Assembly: GCF_002939945.1 (NCBI RefSeq)
Contig: NZ_MDEB01000002.1
Coordinates: 470,975 to 534,974, forward strand
Reading direction: 5' to 3'
Length of the DNA stretch: 64,000 nt
DNA from: Xanthomonas arboricola pv. populi
Lineage (GTDB): Bacteria; Pseudomonadota; Gammaproteobacteria; Xanthomonadales; Xanthomonadaceae
A model generated the notes under the pieces. The model had not been told where the DNA came from. It searched no databases and was given only the letters and a program-made list of their open reading frames with translations. The translations under genes and the position numbers were made by a program. Below are positions 18,566 through 27,349 of the stretch, in pieces (within the stretch, counting starts at the first letter, position 1; the number at the start of each line of letters is the position of its first letter).

Positions 18566-20062
18566 ATGTCCGTCCTCGCCCCGCTCGCCCCGTTGCGCGC
18601 CCATGCCGGCCGCCGCCTGACCGATGGCCTGGACGATGCCAGCATCGCGCGTCTGGCCGCCAATCACCCGGATCTTGCACGCGCCATCGACGCGGCGGCC
18701 GCCGAGTACGCGCTGGTGCGTGCCGAGGCCGCCGACCTGCTGGACCTGGACGAAGACGCACAGATCGGCGCGGTGCAGGACGGCTTCATCAATTTCTACG
18801 CCGACGATGCGGTGACCCCTTACGTGGCGCTGGCCGCGTGCGGCCCCTGGGTGATTACGCTCAAGGGCGCGGTGCTGTACGACGCCGGCGGCTACGGCAT
18901 GCTCGGCTTCGGCCACACCCCCGCGCCGGTGCTCGAGGCGATGGCACGCCCGCAGGTAATGGCCAACGTGATGACGCCCAGCCTGGCGCAGCGCCGGCTC
19001 GACCGCGCCCTGCGCGCCGAGATCGGCCATACGCGCGGCGGCTGTCCGTTCGCACGTTTCATGTGTCTCAACTCCGGTTCCGAGGCGGTCGGCCTGGCCG
19101 CGCGCATCGTCGATACCAATGCCAAGCTGCACACCGACCCGGGCGCGCGCCATGCCGGCGCCACCATCAAGCGCGTGGTGGTCAAGGGCAGCTTCCACGG
19201 CCGCACCGATCGCCCCGGCCTGTATTCCGATTCCAGCCGCAAGACCTACACCAAGTATCTGGCCAGCTACCGCGACGAAGACTCGGTGATTGCGATCGCG
19301 CCGTACGACGTGGCGGCGCTGCACCGCGCCTTCGACGAGGCCGCGCGCAATCACTGGTTCATCGAGGCGGTGTTCCTGGAGCCGGTGATGGGCGAAGGCG
19401 ACCCGGGCCGCGCATTGCCGGCCGCGTTCTATGCCGCGGCGCGCGAGCTGACCCGCCTGCACGGCAGCCTGCTGCTGGTGGATTCGATCCAGGCCGGCCT
19501 GCGCGCGCACGGCGTGCTGTCGGTGGTGGATTATCCCGGCTTCGAACAGCTCGACCCGCCGGATCTGGAGACCTACTCCAAGGCGCTCAACGCCGCGCAA
19601 TACCCGCTGTCGGTGCTGGCGGTGACCGCACACGCCGCGCAGGTGTACCGCAAGGGCACCTACGGCAACACCATGACCACCAATCCGCGTGCGCTGGATG
19701 TCGCCTGCGCCACGCTGGCGTTGTTCACCCCGCAGGTGCGCGACAACATCCGCACCCGCGGCGCACAGGCGATCGCCAAGCTGCAGGCACTGCAGTCCGA
19801 GCTGGGCGGTTTGATCACCAAGGTGCAGGGTACCGGATTGCTGTTTTCCTGCGAGCTGGCGTCGCAATTCAAGTGCTATGGCGCCGGTTCCACCGAAGAG
19901 TGGCTACGCCATCGCGGCGTCAACGTGATCCATGGCGGCGAGAATTCGCTGCGCTTCACCCCGCACTTTGCGATGGACGAAGACGAGCTGGATCTGCTGG
20001 TCGGATTGATCGCGCGTGCGCTGAAGGAAGGTCCACGCCAGACCCGGGCCGAGGCGGCTTGA
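18566..20062 (+). CDS. Class-III PLP-dependent aminotransferase, substrate unknown
   Basis: Cytoplasmic aminotransferase of 498 residues. Fold-type I class-III features are present: LNSGSEAVGLAAR (169-180) for PLP phosphate binding, the pyridine-contacting Asp D306 (LLLVDSIQAGLRAHG), and the Schiff-base lysine K339 in YSKALNAAQYPLSV. The usual D-E-V-Q-x-G around the aspartate reads D-S-I-Q-A-G, marking a divergent subgroup, and the N-terminal ~70 residues are longer than in ornithine or GABA aminotransferases. The start is ATG 18566 after AGGAG with 7-base spacing. The divergent Lrp regulator suggests an amino-acid or omega-amine substrate, but I cannot name it. Confidence 0.88.
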   Translation: MSVLAPLAPLRAHAGRRLTDGLDDASIARLAANHPDLARAIDAAAAEYALVRAEAADLLDLDEDAQIGAVQDGFINFYADDAVTPYVALAACGPWVITLKGAVLYDAGGYGMLGFGHTPAPVLEAMARPQVMANVMTPSLAQRRLDRALRAEIGHTRGGCPFARFMCLNSGSEAVGLAARIVDTNAKLHTDPGARHAGATIKRVVVKGSFHGRTDRPGLYSDSSRKTYTKYLASYRDEDSVIAIAPYDVAALHRAFDEAARNHWFIEAVFLEPVMGEGDPGRALPAAFYAAARELTRLHGSLLLVDSIQAGLRAHGVLSVVDYPGFEQLDPPDLETYSKALNAAQYPLSVLAVTAHAAQVYRKGTYGNTMTTNPRALDVACATLALFTPQVRDNIRTRGAQAIAKLQALQSELGGLITKVQGTGLLFSCELASQFKCYGAGSTEEWLRHRGVNVIHGGENSLRFTPHFAMDEDELDLLVGLIARALKEGPRQTRAEAA

Positions 20063-20230
20063 GAGTCACCACAAGACATGGCGAGCAGTCTTCAGGTGCG
20101 GGGCAGACGCCGCGGAGGAACTGCAGTGTCCGAGTGATGCAGGCCGATTCCGTCCATCGGCCGCGCCCGCCTGCCGGTGAGCCCCGTGGTTTTGTGCGCC
20201 GCCTAAAGTAAAGGCGACGCAGCCCGCCCC

Positions 20231-20255
20231 CGCGCGCCTGCCAGACGGGCGCGCG
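20231..20255. terminator. GC-rich hairpin between aminotransferase and glycosyltransferase genes
   Basis: Arms CGCGCGCCTG and CGGGCGCGCG (one mismatch) around a 5-base loop, in the convergent 256-bp gap. There is no T run, so termination here is uncertain. Confidence 0.35.
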
Positions 20256-20318
20256 GCCGCCCCGAAGCCCGTCGTGCGCCCTTGGCGGAACGCGCCGCGG
20301 CGCGGTTGCCCGGTCCGT

Positions 20319-21026
20319 TCAGATCGGCACGGCGCTCAGCTTGCGGCGCAGGTAATTGGTCACTGCCCGGCGTGGCGACTTGCCGCGCCAGGATGCCCAG
20401 CACAGATGCGAGCCCACCGCGACCGCGCCGCCACGGTGGCCGAGCCCGAACCAGGTGCGATCCGGATGGAACGCATCGCGCGCTGGGAATACGATGCCGG
20501 CAAACTCGCCGGCGTGCGCGTTGTAGAAACGCGTCAACCCGCGCGGACCGGAAATCATCGGGATCTGCCGATGGTCTTCCAACGTCTCGGGCGCATGCGT
20601 GGTGAAGATGTGCTCGATGAAGGCGCGCCAGAACGGATGTCCTGCCTCCGAGCCGAACACCGCATTGCCGATCTTGAACTGCTCGTTGCCGGGCGCGCCT
20701 TCTTCGATCGGCAACACGCATTGCTGCGCCAGTACGTCCGCGCCAAGGGTGCGCAGCAGCTTGTAGTCGGTGTCGAAATAGAACCCGCCATCAGTGTGCA
20801 TATAGGCGCAGCGGGCGATGTCGGCCTTCATCACACCGAAGCGTATTGCCTCGTAGCGGTCGGCGAATTCCGGAAATGCGCGACGCATCAGTGCGGAGTT
20901 GTCGGCATCGTCCCAGACATGGCACGTCCAGCCCGGCAATAGCCGCTGCAGGCGGGCCTGGATTTTGCGCTCTTCCCAAAGCAGGTGCTTGGTCGGCGCA
21001 GTGAGATGAAACACGTGGGGAATCAT
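20319..21026 (-). CDS. DXD-containing glycosyltransferase (GT32/capsular sugar-transferase type)
   Basis: Predicted cytoplasmic or membrane-associated glycosyltransferase, 235 residues. It begins MIPHVFHLTAPTK with the following WEERKIQARLQRLLPGWTCHVWDDADN, the standard opening of this family. The metal-nucleotide DXD motif is in ADIARCAYMHTDGGFYFDTDYKLL (about residues 70-93). I chose the ATG at 21026, preceded by GAGAAG, because 29 further upstream codons have no family similarity. It stands alone, with an unusually AT-rich upstream region. The acceptor (LPS, glycan or other) cannot be told. Confidence 0.82.
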   Translation of the reverse strand: MIPHVFHLTAPTKHLLWEERKIQARLQRLLPGWTCHVWDDADNSALMRRAFPEFADRYEAIRFGVMKADIARCAYMHTDGGFYFDTDYKLLRTLGADVLAQQCVLPIEEGAPGNEQFKIGNAVFGSEAGHPFWRAFIEHIFTTHAPETLEDHRQIPMISGPRGLTRFYNAHAGEFAGIVFPARDAFHPDRTWFGLGHRGGAVAVGSHLCWASWRGKSPRRAVTNYLRRKLSAVPI

Positions 21027-21109
21027 GGGGGGCTTCTCGGGACTGGGGGAACCACACCTCCATCGAAGCACCGCGTCGAAGCCGGCTACCCGGATGGAGA
21101 TCCGGTCGT

Positions 21110-21215
21110 TCACAACAGTAGTCCCATTGTTAGCGTGACGTAATTCACAATTTTAAATGGTTACGCTTGCCGTCCATTTGCAGAATCAATGCAGAACCGA
21201 AGTTTGCTCACAGCG
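21110..21215 (-). promoter_or_regulatory. AT-rich upstream region of the glycosyltransferase gene
   Basis: About 100 bp visibly richer in A/T than the rest of the window (includes AATTCACAATTTTAAATGG). It probably contains the promoter of the glycosyltransferase, but no convincing -35/-10 pair with 16-18 bp spacing was found. Confidence 0.35.
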
Positions 21216-21269
21216 TCGTCATCCGGCACGACCGCCCCCCGCCAACGGCTTCGTGTCTGTCGCATCCCC

Positions 21270-22649
21270 TCACTCCCAACACCGGTCTGCGCGTCCCTTC
21301 AGGGTCGCGCTACGTGGGCAATCGCGCGGCGCGATGCGTCCGGCTTCCTGCTCCACCAGCCGCTTGCGGCCATCGCCGCCGCGCTCCAGCTCGAACGCAT
21401 CGTAGAGGCGTCCGGTGGCGGTGCGCGACTCGTAACGCAACTTCTGGTTGTCGATGCGAAGCACCTGGTAGAGCTGGGTGTCCTCGCCGACCGGACGCAT
21501 GCTCTTGCGCGCCATCTCCGAGAGCCGGTACTGCTTGGGCCCGGCCACCGAGACCACGAACACCGGCGTCGCCTGCCCTGCCGCATCGCCGCGCCGGCCA
21601 TAGGTGTGGTCGTGCCCCTGCAGCACCAGATCGACCTTGTGACGGCGGATCACCGGCAGCACCTGCTCGACCAGCTTCTCGTTCTCGCGATCGGCGCGCG
21701 GGGAAAAGAACGGCTGATGGATCAGCACGATCGACCACGGATGCGGGTTGTCGGCCAGTACGGTGTCCAGCCACTGCGCCTGTGCCGGGCCGGTGCCCTG
21801 ATCCAGCACCGAGGTGCCATCGAGCACGGCGATGCGCACGCCCTGATAGTCGAACCAGTAGCTGGTGCGCGCGGTGGCCGACGGCCCGTTGCGCGGCAGG
21901 GCGAAAGTCACCGGCCAATGGTTGCCGAGCGTGCGCTTGGGCTGCGGGGTGTCCTCGCCCTCTTCGTGATACTCGTGATTGCCCGGCGCCGGCGCCACTG
22001 CGGTGCCTTCCAGCAACCAGCGCCCGGCGTCGAACCATTCGGCCCATTCGTTGTCGTCCTGGCCGTCCTTGCCGCTGACCAGATCGCCGGCGAACAGGGC
22101 CAGTCGCGCGTCCGGTGCCGAGCGCCAGGCCTGGCGGATCACCCGCGAGACCAGGCTGAGGTTCTTGTTCTGGGTGTCGCCGAAATACAGCAGCGTCAGC
22201 GGCGTGTCGGGGGCAGCCGCGGTGCGGAAATGATTCCACGCACCCCAGGTGCGGTGGCCCTGCACGCGGTAGGCATACAGCGTGTCCGGCGTCAGCCCGT
22301 CGATATCGGCGCGGTGGTGATGCGAGTTGCCGTTCTCGCTGGTCAGCGTGGCGGTGCTGGCACGGATGCGCCGCGGCGTGCCCACGTCGGGCGAGTCGCC
22401 GGCAACCACCAGTTCCAGCCACGGCTGATCGACGCTGGCATCGGTACGCCAGGCCACTGCGAAACCGGTCGCCGCCGCCTGCGCAGGCGTGGCGACGATG
22501 CGGTCCGGAAAGCCATCGGCAACATAGTGGGTGGAGCCCGCCGGCACCTGGGTGTTGGGTTCGGCCGCGCGTTCGGCGGCGAACGATCGCGTCCCCGTCA
22601 CCGCGGCCAGCAACACCGCTGCAGACAGTGCTGCACGTGCGGCGATCAT
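21270..22649 (-). CDS. Secreted metallophosphatase, purple-acid-phosphatase-like (N-terminal Fn3-type domain)
   Basis: Exported calcineurin-like phosphoesterase, 459 residues. A signal peptide (ARAALSAAVLLAAVTGTRSFA) is followed by a fibronectin-like domain at about 45-145 (TLYAYRVQGHRTWGAWNHFRT). The metal-binding blocks come in order: FGDTQ, LALFAGDLV, PGNHEY, LIHQPFF and LQGHDHTYGR, all ligands present. The ATG at 22649 overlaps the phytase stop (ATGA), so it is translated in coupling with it. Together with phytase and a TonB receptor it probably strips further phosphate from inositol phosphates. The upstream in-frame extension lies within the phytase gene and is not used. Confidence 0.9.
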   Translation of the reverse strand: MIAARAALSAAVLLAAVTGTRSFAAERAAEPNTQVPAGSTHYVADGFPDRIVATPAQAAATGFAVAWRTDASVDQPWLELVVAGDSPDVGTPRRIRASTATLTSENGNSHHHRADIDGLTPDTLYAYRVQGHRTWGAWNHFRTAAAPDTPLTLLYFGDTQNKNLSLVSRVIRQAWRSAPDARLALFAGDLVSGKDGQDDNEWAEWFDAGRWLLEGTAVAPAPGNHEYHEEGEDTPQPKRTLGNHWPVTFALPRNGPSATARTSYWFDYQGVRIAVLDGTSVLDQGTGPAQAQWLDTVLADNPHPWSIVLIHQPFFSPRADRENEKLVEQVLPVIRRHKVDLVLQGHDHTYGRRGDAAGQATPVFVVSVAGPKQYRLSEMARKSMRPVGEDTQLYQVLRIDNQKLRYESRTATGRLYDAFELERGGDGRKRLVEQEAGRIAPRDCPRSATLKGRADRCWE

Positions 22650-23773
22650 GGTGCGCACTCTTTCAGGCGCAGCGTGCGCGCGATATCGCGCCAGTCGAAG
22701 GCCGCCACCGCCTGGTCGTCGTGCAAGGCGTACAACACCCCGCCCGGAAAGCGCGCATCGCCGCGTTGATCCAGCCATACGCCGTCGGTATTGGCGGTCA
22801 CCCGGCCAGCGAAGGCGCCGACATGCGCCAGGCTCTGGCGATCGAACACCTGGAACACGCTGCGGTCCTTGAACTGATCGGTGGCGATCCAGTAACCGCT
22901 ACCGTCCTTGCACGCAAACAGCGTCATGCCTTCGGCCTGCGCCTTGAATAGACCGGTACCGACATTGCGGCCGCGATAGCGTCCGTCCATACCGTATTCG
23001 CGCAACTGCGTGCCCACGGCGACGTCTTCTTCGGCAATCATCAGGCGCGCATGGGCTTCATCGCCGAACACCGATTCGGCGATCCGCACCGCACCCGCTT
23101 CGGTGGTATCGCCGAAGCTCTGCGTCAACCGCGCCTGCCAGCCCTGCCCTGCGTTGGCCAACTGATAGCGACGGAAACGCTGACCGAGTTCGGCCAGCGG
23201 CGGCGGCTCATCCTTGTTGGCCGGCGACATGTAGTTGTCGCTGACCACCACCTCGTAGCCGCCGTCGTGCTTGCGCACCCACAGGCCATAGGGCTCGCGC
23301 AGTTCGTCCTGGCCGAAGCTGGTCAACGGTGTGAAATCGGGCAGCGCAAACACCTGCACGCGGCGGTTGTCGCGCTCGACCACGAACACCAGATCGTCGA
23401 CGACCGAAATCCCGTTCGGGCGATCCAGTTTGCCCAGGGCCTTGCCCCTGCCGCCGACCACGCGCAGGCGCTTGCCGCTGTCGCCATCGAACACCACCAG
23501 CGCATGCGTGGCCTTGGCGGTGGCGATCAACCAGCGGCTGCCGTCGGGCGCGATCCAGCTGGCCGGGGAATCCAGATTGTCGGCTGGGGTCAGCGCGGTG
23601 ATGAAGGCTTCCGGCACCACTTCGTGCGCCACTTTCGCCTCGCTGAGCAAGGGATCTTTCAGCAATGCTTCGTCGGCTTCGCGGTCGGCCGGAGCGCTGG
23701 CGCAGGCGGTCAGCGCCAGCGCCAGCGCGGAGGCAAGCAGCGTGGTGTGCAGCAGTGTGCGCGATGCGATCAC
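22646..23773 (-). CDS. Beta-propeller phytase (3-phytase), lipoprotein
   Basis: Hydrolyses phytate (inositol hexakisphosphate), the main phosphate store of plant seeds. It has 375 residues. The lipobox LTAC places the acylated cysteine at residue 24, so it is membrane-anchored in the periplasm or outer membrane. The propeller blades contain the recognisable phytase strings PASWIAPDGSRWLIATAK, LDRPNGISVVDDLVFVVERDNRRVQVF, EPYGLWVRK, VSDNY, RIAESVFGDEAHARLMIAEED and FKAQAEGMTLFACKDGSGYWIATDQ. The start is GTG, overlapping the receptor stop by four bases (GTGA). It lies between the TonB receptor and the metallophosphatase in one operon. Confidence 0.92.
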   Translation of the reverse strand: MIASRTLLHTTLLASALALALTACASAPADREADEALLKDPLLSEAKVAHEVVPEAFITALTPADNLDSPASWIAPDGSRWLIATAKATHALVVFDGDSGKRLRVVGGRGKALGKLDRPNGISVVDDLVFVVERDNRRVQVFALPDFTPLTSFGQDELREPYGLWVRKHDGGYEVVVSDNYMSPANKDEPPPLAELGQRFRRYQLANAGQGWQARLTQSFGDTTEAGAVRIAESVFGDEAHARLMIAEEDVAVGTQLREYGMDGRYRGRNVGTGLFKAQAEGMTLFACKDGSGYWIATDQFKDRSVFQVFDRQSLAHVGAFAGRVTANTDGVWLDQRGDARFPGGVLYALHDDQAVAAFDWRDIARTLRLKECAP

Positions 23774-26331
23774 AGTGCCACCTTCAGGCCGAGCGCATAG
23801 GTGCGGCCGTATTCTTCGTTCTGCAGCGTGCGCGAGGGCACGCCCTGGTACAGCTCCAGTGGTTCGTCCAGCAGGTTCTGCGCTTCCAGATACAGGCTGA
23901 CGTGGCTGTTGAATTGGTAGTTCATGCTGAAATCCAGCTGGGTATGCGGGGCGACATAGATATCGTACGCACGGCTTTGGCCGATGGTGTCCAGGTATTC
24001 GCTGCGATACACCGCCGCCACCCGTGCACTGAAACCGTATTTTTCATAACCCAGGTGCCCGCTGTAGATGCGCTTGGACGAGCGCGGCAAGGTGAAGTCG
24101 TCGCCGGCGCGATCGCTCAGGCCGGGATCGAAATCGCTGTCCAGCACGGTGGCGCTGGCACCGACCAGAAGGCCGTTCCAGCCTTCGGGCAGAAAGTCCA
24201 GCGCCTGCTGCCAGTTGAATTCGGCGCCGCGTACCTTTGCGGTGTCGCCGTTGATCGAGCGCGTGACCTGCAGGTTGGGGAACTCGGCATCGTTGGTGCT
24301 GATGGTCTGCACGATGTAGTCGTCGATCGACTTGGTGAACACGCCCAGCGAGATCAGCCCGGTGCTGCCGATGTATTTTTCGAACGAGAGATCCAGATTC
24401 TTTGAGCGATACGGATTGAGGTCGGGATTGCCGAGACTCACCTCGTTGTCGCCGCGATTGATGCTCACGCGCGGGGAGACATCGCCGAACGCAGGCCGTG
24501 ACAAGGTCTTGTTGGCCGCAAACCGCAGCACCCAGTCGTTGCCGGTGTCGTAGCGCAGGTGCAGGCCAGGCAGCACATTGGTGTAGCTGCTGGAGGCGTC
24601 GCGCGGCGTCACCGTGGCGGTGCGGCCGTTCTCGGCCACGTCGACCTGGTTGCCGGTGGCGTCGAACTGGGTGTTCTCCACACGCACGCCGGCGATCATG
24701 CGCAGCGCACCGATGTCCCAGGTGCCCATCGCGTACGTCGCAAACACATCTTCGGTGGCCCTGTAGTCGTCCTGCAGCGAGGTCTGCAGATTGCCGCCGA
24801 CATCCTGCGGACGTGCGCTGTACAGAGTGCCGGAGGTGTTCCAGTAACGGCGCATGCCGTCCGAGCCGATGCTTTCGCCCAGCGTGCCGCCGCGGTGTTC
24901 CGGCGCGGCGGTGGTCCAGTCGCTCAGATCGATCGCCGGACCGCGACGCAGCTCGCTTTCGTCCACATCGACATCGCGCTCGCGCCAGCGGCCGAGCACC
25001 CCCATCTTCAGGCTGGAATGCTCGCCATCGAAGCGCACGTTGATCTGCGCGCTGCGCTCGCTGTCGTCCACCCGCTTGGGCGCAAGCACGAAGCGGTCGA
25101 ACACGAAATCGTCGTTGCTCTGCCAGCCATTGTCGGAGAACCCCAGGCGCGGGATGCCGCTGTTCTGATCGACCGTGGCCGACAGATCGTCGCCGGCATA
25201 GTTGAAGCGCGCCTCCATCTCATCGTCCACCCGCTCGGTGGTCTTGGTGTAGCCCAGCTTGTAATCGACCGTGGCCGCGCTCAGACGGTTTTCGCCGCCC
25301 ACGCTCAAGGCCATGGTGTCCTCCTTCTTGGTGCGATGGCGCACGCGCTTGGAGATGGCATCGGCGGGCAGATCGGCCACGGTGTAGGTGCCATCGCCAT
25401 TGGCGCTGACCTGCCCGTCGGCCAGGCCGAAGATGGTGCGCTGACGCGTTTCGGCATCGTCGAAGCGGCTGTAGAGCGTGCGCAGGTAATAGCGGTTGTC
25501 CGCGTCCGGGCGCCAGTCCAGATTGAGGTTGGCGCCCATGCGTGTGCGCTCGATGAAGTACTTGCGGCGCTGCACTTCGCCGGCGAACAGATCGTCGGCC
25601 GCACCGCCATCGAAGCTGTCGTAGGCCACTTCGGTATTGTCGGATTCGAATTCGCGATCCTGGTAGTTCACACCCACCGCCACACCAACCGTGCCGTCGA
25701 AGATATCGCTGTAGTTGAACGCGCCCTTGGGGCTGGTCTTGCCCGACAGCGACTGGTGACTGCCTTCGATCGAGCCGCGCAGCGTACGGCCATCGCGATC
25801 GAATGCGGAGGTGGACTCGACCTGGATCGCGCCGCCGATGGAATCGCCCGGCATGTCCGGCGTCGGCGACTTGACCACTTTCAGGCGCTCGGTCGAGTCG
25901 GACGGAATCACGTCCAGCGGCGCCGAGCGCGTGCCGTCTTCCGGCGTGCCCATGGTCATGCCGTCGATGGTGACGCTGTTGAGCGCCGAATCCAGGCCGC
26001 GGATCACCACGAAGCGACCCTCGCCCTGATCGCGGGTGACGCTGACGCCGGGCAGGCGCTGCAAGGATTCTGCAACATTCTTGTCGGGGTAACGACCCAT
26101 CGCGTCGGAGGCGACTGCATCCTGGATCGCATCGGAGCCACGCTTCAGATCGACTGCGCGCACCTGCGATTCCACCTGCGGGCGCACTTCCAGGCGCTCC
26201 AGATCGATGGCTGCCGCGCCGGACGCGCCGGTCGCAGCTGCCGCACCCTCGGCCGCCTGCGCAAGCGGGCTCCACGCGGCCGCCGCCAACGTCAGCGTGA
26301 TCGCCAGGCACAGCGGAGTCTTGTTCAACAC
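23770..26331 (-). CDS. TonB-dependent outer-membrane receptor (phytate operon)
   Basis: Outer-membrane active transporter of 853 residues. A signal peptide (residues 1-26, ending AQA) is followed by a plug domain at about 60-190 with the classic PDKNVAESLQRLPGVSVTRDQGEGRFVVIRGLD and DGMTMG segments. The 22-strand barrel ends in the C-terminal signature EEYGRTYALGLKVAL. No separate TonB box is obvious. The start is GTG at 26331 after GGAAG. Because the phytase gene starts within its stop codon, the natural ligand is probably an inositol phosphate or a phytate-metal complex; that assignment is by context. It is transcribed divergently from upp. Confidence 0.92.
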   Translation of the reverse strand: MLNKTPLCLAITLTLAAAAWSPLAQAAEGAAAATGASGAAAIDLERLEVRPQVESQVRAVDLKRGSDAIQDAVASDAMGRYPDKNVAESLQRLPGVSVTRDQGEGRFVVIRGLDSALNSVTIDGMTMGTPEDGTRSAPLDVIPSDSTERLKVVKSPTPDMPGDSIGGAIQVESTSAFDRDGRTLRGSIEGSHQSLSGKTSPKGAFNYSDIFDGTVGVAVGVNYQDREFESDNTEVAYDSFDGGAADDLFAGEVQRRKYFIERTRMGANLNLDWRPDADNRYYLRTLYSRFDDAETRQRTIFGLADGQVSANGDGTYTVADLPADAISKRVRHRTKKEDTMALSVGGENRLSAATVDYKLGYTKTTERVDDEMEARFNYAGDDLSATVDQNSGIPRLGFSDNGWQSNDDFVFDRFVLAPKRVDDSERSAQINVRFDGEHSSLKMGVLGRWRERDVDVDESELRRGPAIDLSDWTTAAPEHRGGTLGESIGSDGMRRYWNTSGTLYSARPQDVGGNLQTSLQDDYRATEDVFATYAMGTWDIGALRMIAGVRVENTQFDATGNQVDVAENGRTATVTPRDASSSYTNVLPGLHLRYDTGNDWVLRFAANKTLSRPAFGDVSPRVSINRGDNEVSLGNPDLNPYRSKNLDLSFEKYIGSTGLISLGVFTKSIDDYIVQTISTNDAEFPNLQVTRSINGDTAKVRGAEFNWQQALDFLPEGWNGLLVGASATVLDSDFDPGLSDRAGDDFTLPRSSKRIYSGHLGYEKYGFSARVAAVYRSEYLDTIGQSRAYDIYVAPHTQLDFSMNYQFNSHVSLYLEAQNLLDEPLELYQGVPSRTLQNEEYGRTYALGLKVAL

Positions 26332-26482
26332 GGGTGCTTCCCCAATCGCTTAAGAATGGGTGGGCACACTATGTCTGCGACGTTTCACTGACATGACATC
26401 TGCAAGCGCGATCACGCGCAATGTGTGGCGACGCTGCCGCCGGCTGCGGCACACTGTGGGTCTCCCCCGTCTGTCGCTGCCC

Positions 26483-27115
26483 ATGAAAATCGTCGAAGTT
26501 CGTCACCCCCTCGTCCAGCACAAGATCGGTCTGCTGCGCGATGCCGCCTTGAGCACCAAGGGCTTCCGCGAACTGGTCACCGAACTGGGCACGCTGCTGG
26601 CCTACGAGGCCACCGCCGATCTGGACACCGAATCGCACGTGCAACCCGGCTGGGCCGGCCCAGTGACCGTGCAGCGGATTGCCGGCGCGAAAATCACCCT
26701 GGTGCCGATCCTGCGCGCAGGCCTGGGCATGCTGCCCGGCGTACTGGCGCTGATCCCGGCCGCGCGCGTGAGCGTGGTCGGCCTGCAGCGCGACGAAGAG
26801 ACCCTGCAGCCGGTGCCCTACTTCGAACGCCTCACCGGCCGCCTGGAAGAGCGCGACGCACTGATCCTGGACCCGATGCTGGCCACCGGCGGTACGCTGA
26901 TCGCCACCATCGACATGCTCAAGCGCGCCGGCGCGCGGCGGATCAAGGGCATCTTCCTGGTCGCCGCACCGGAAGGCCTCAAGGCACTGGAAGCCGTGCA
27001 TCCGGACGTGGAGGTCTACACCGCCGCGATCGACGACCATCTCAACGACAAGGGCTACATCCTGCCCGGTCTGGGCGATGCCGGCGACCGGATCTTCGGC
27101 ACGCGGGTGGAGTGA
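26483..27115 (+). CDS. upp: Uracil phosphoribosyltransferase
   Basis: Salvages uracil to UMP with PRPP. It has 210 residues beginning [20 protein letters not shown], the family's standard N-terminus, so ATG 26483 is the start although the frame is open 41 codons further upstream. The PRPP loop is [21 protein letters not shown], and the C-terminal uracil-binding segment is [16 protein letters not shown]. It is monocistronic, with a repeat-rich convergent gap downstream. Confidence 0.97.
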   Translation: MKIVEVRHPLVQHKIGLLRDAALSTKGFRELVTELGTLLAYEATADLDTESHVQPGWAGPVTVQRIAGAKITLVPILRAGLGMLPGVLALIPAARVSVVGLQRDEETLQPVPYFERLTGRLEERDALILDPMLATGGTLIATIDMLKRAGARRIKGIFLVAAPEGLKALEAVHPDVEVYTAAIDDHLNDKGYILPGLGDAGDRIFGTRVE

Positions 27116-27206
27116 GTGTCTGAAGCGGCCAAATCAAAAAGCTGATGCGCGCTGGACGATTGCCGATCGCGCTGAAGCAGCGCCGATGAGGTAATCGGCG
27201 CATTGA

Positions 27207-27316
27207 AGCCCCTCCCTACGGGAGAGGGGTTGGGGTGAGGGTACGGTGCGTCGGTGTTGCTGCCGCTGTCGCCCCTCATCCGGCGCTACGCGCCACCTTC
27301 TCCCGATGGGAGAAGG
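27207..27316. repeat. Intergenic palindromic element (CCCCTCCC...GGGAGAGGGG / CCTTCTCCC-GAT-GGGAGAAGG)
   Basis: Two hairpins: an imperfect one at about 27207-27233 and a perfect 9-bp stem at 27296-27304/27308-27316 with a GAT loop, separated by about 60 bp. The pattern, including TTGGGGTGAGGG and CGCTACGCGCCACC, is of a kind widespread between convergent genes in Xanthomonadaceae. It fills the upp/cellulase gap and may serve as a terminator for both. Confidence 0.7.
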
Positions 27317-27349
27317 GAAAATCGCGCCGCCGCACTGGAGCCCACCGCC

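Noticed and set aside
26332..26420. Pho box upstream of the phytate-operon receptor
   Set aside because: Two TGTCA pentamers occur on the minus strand but directly adjacent, not with the 11-base period PhoB needs, so I do not claim a PhoB site.
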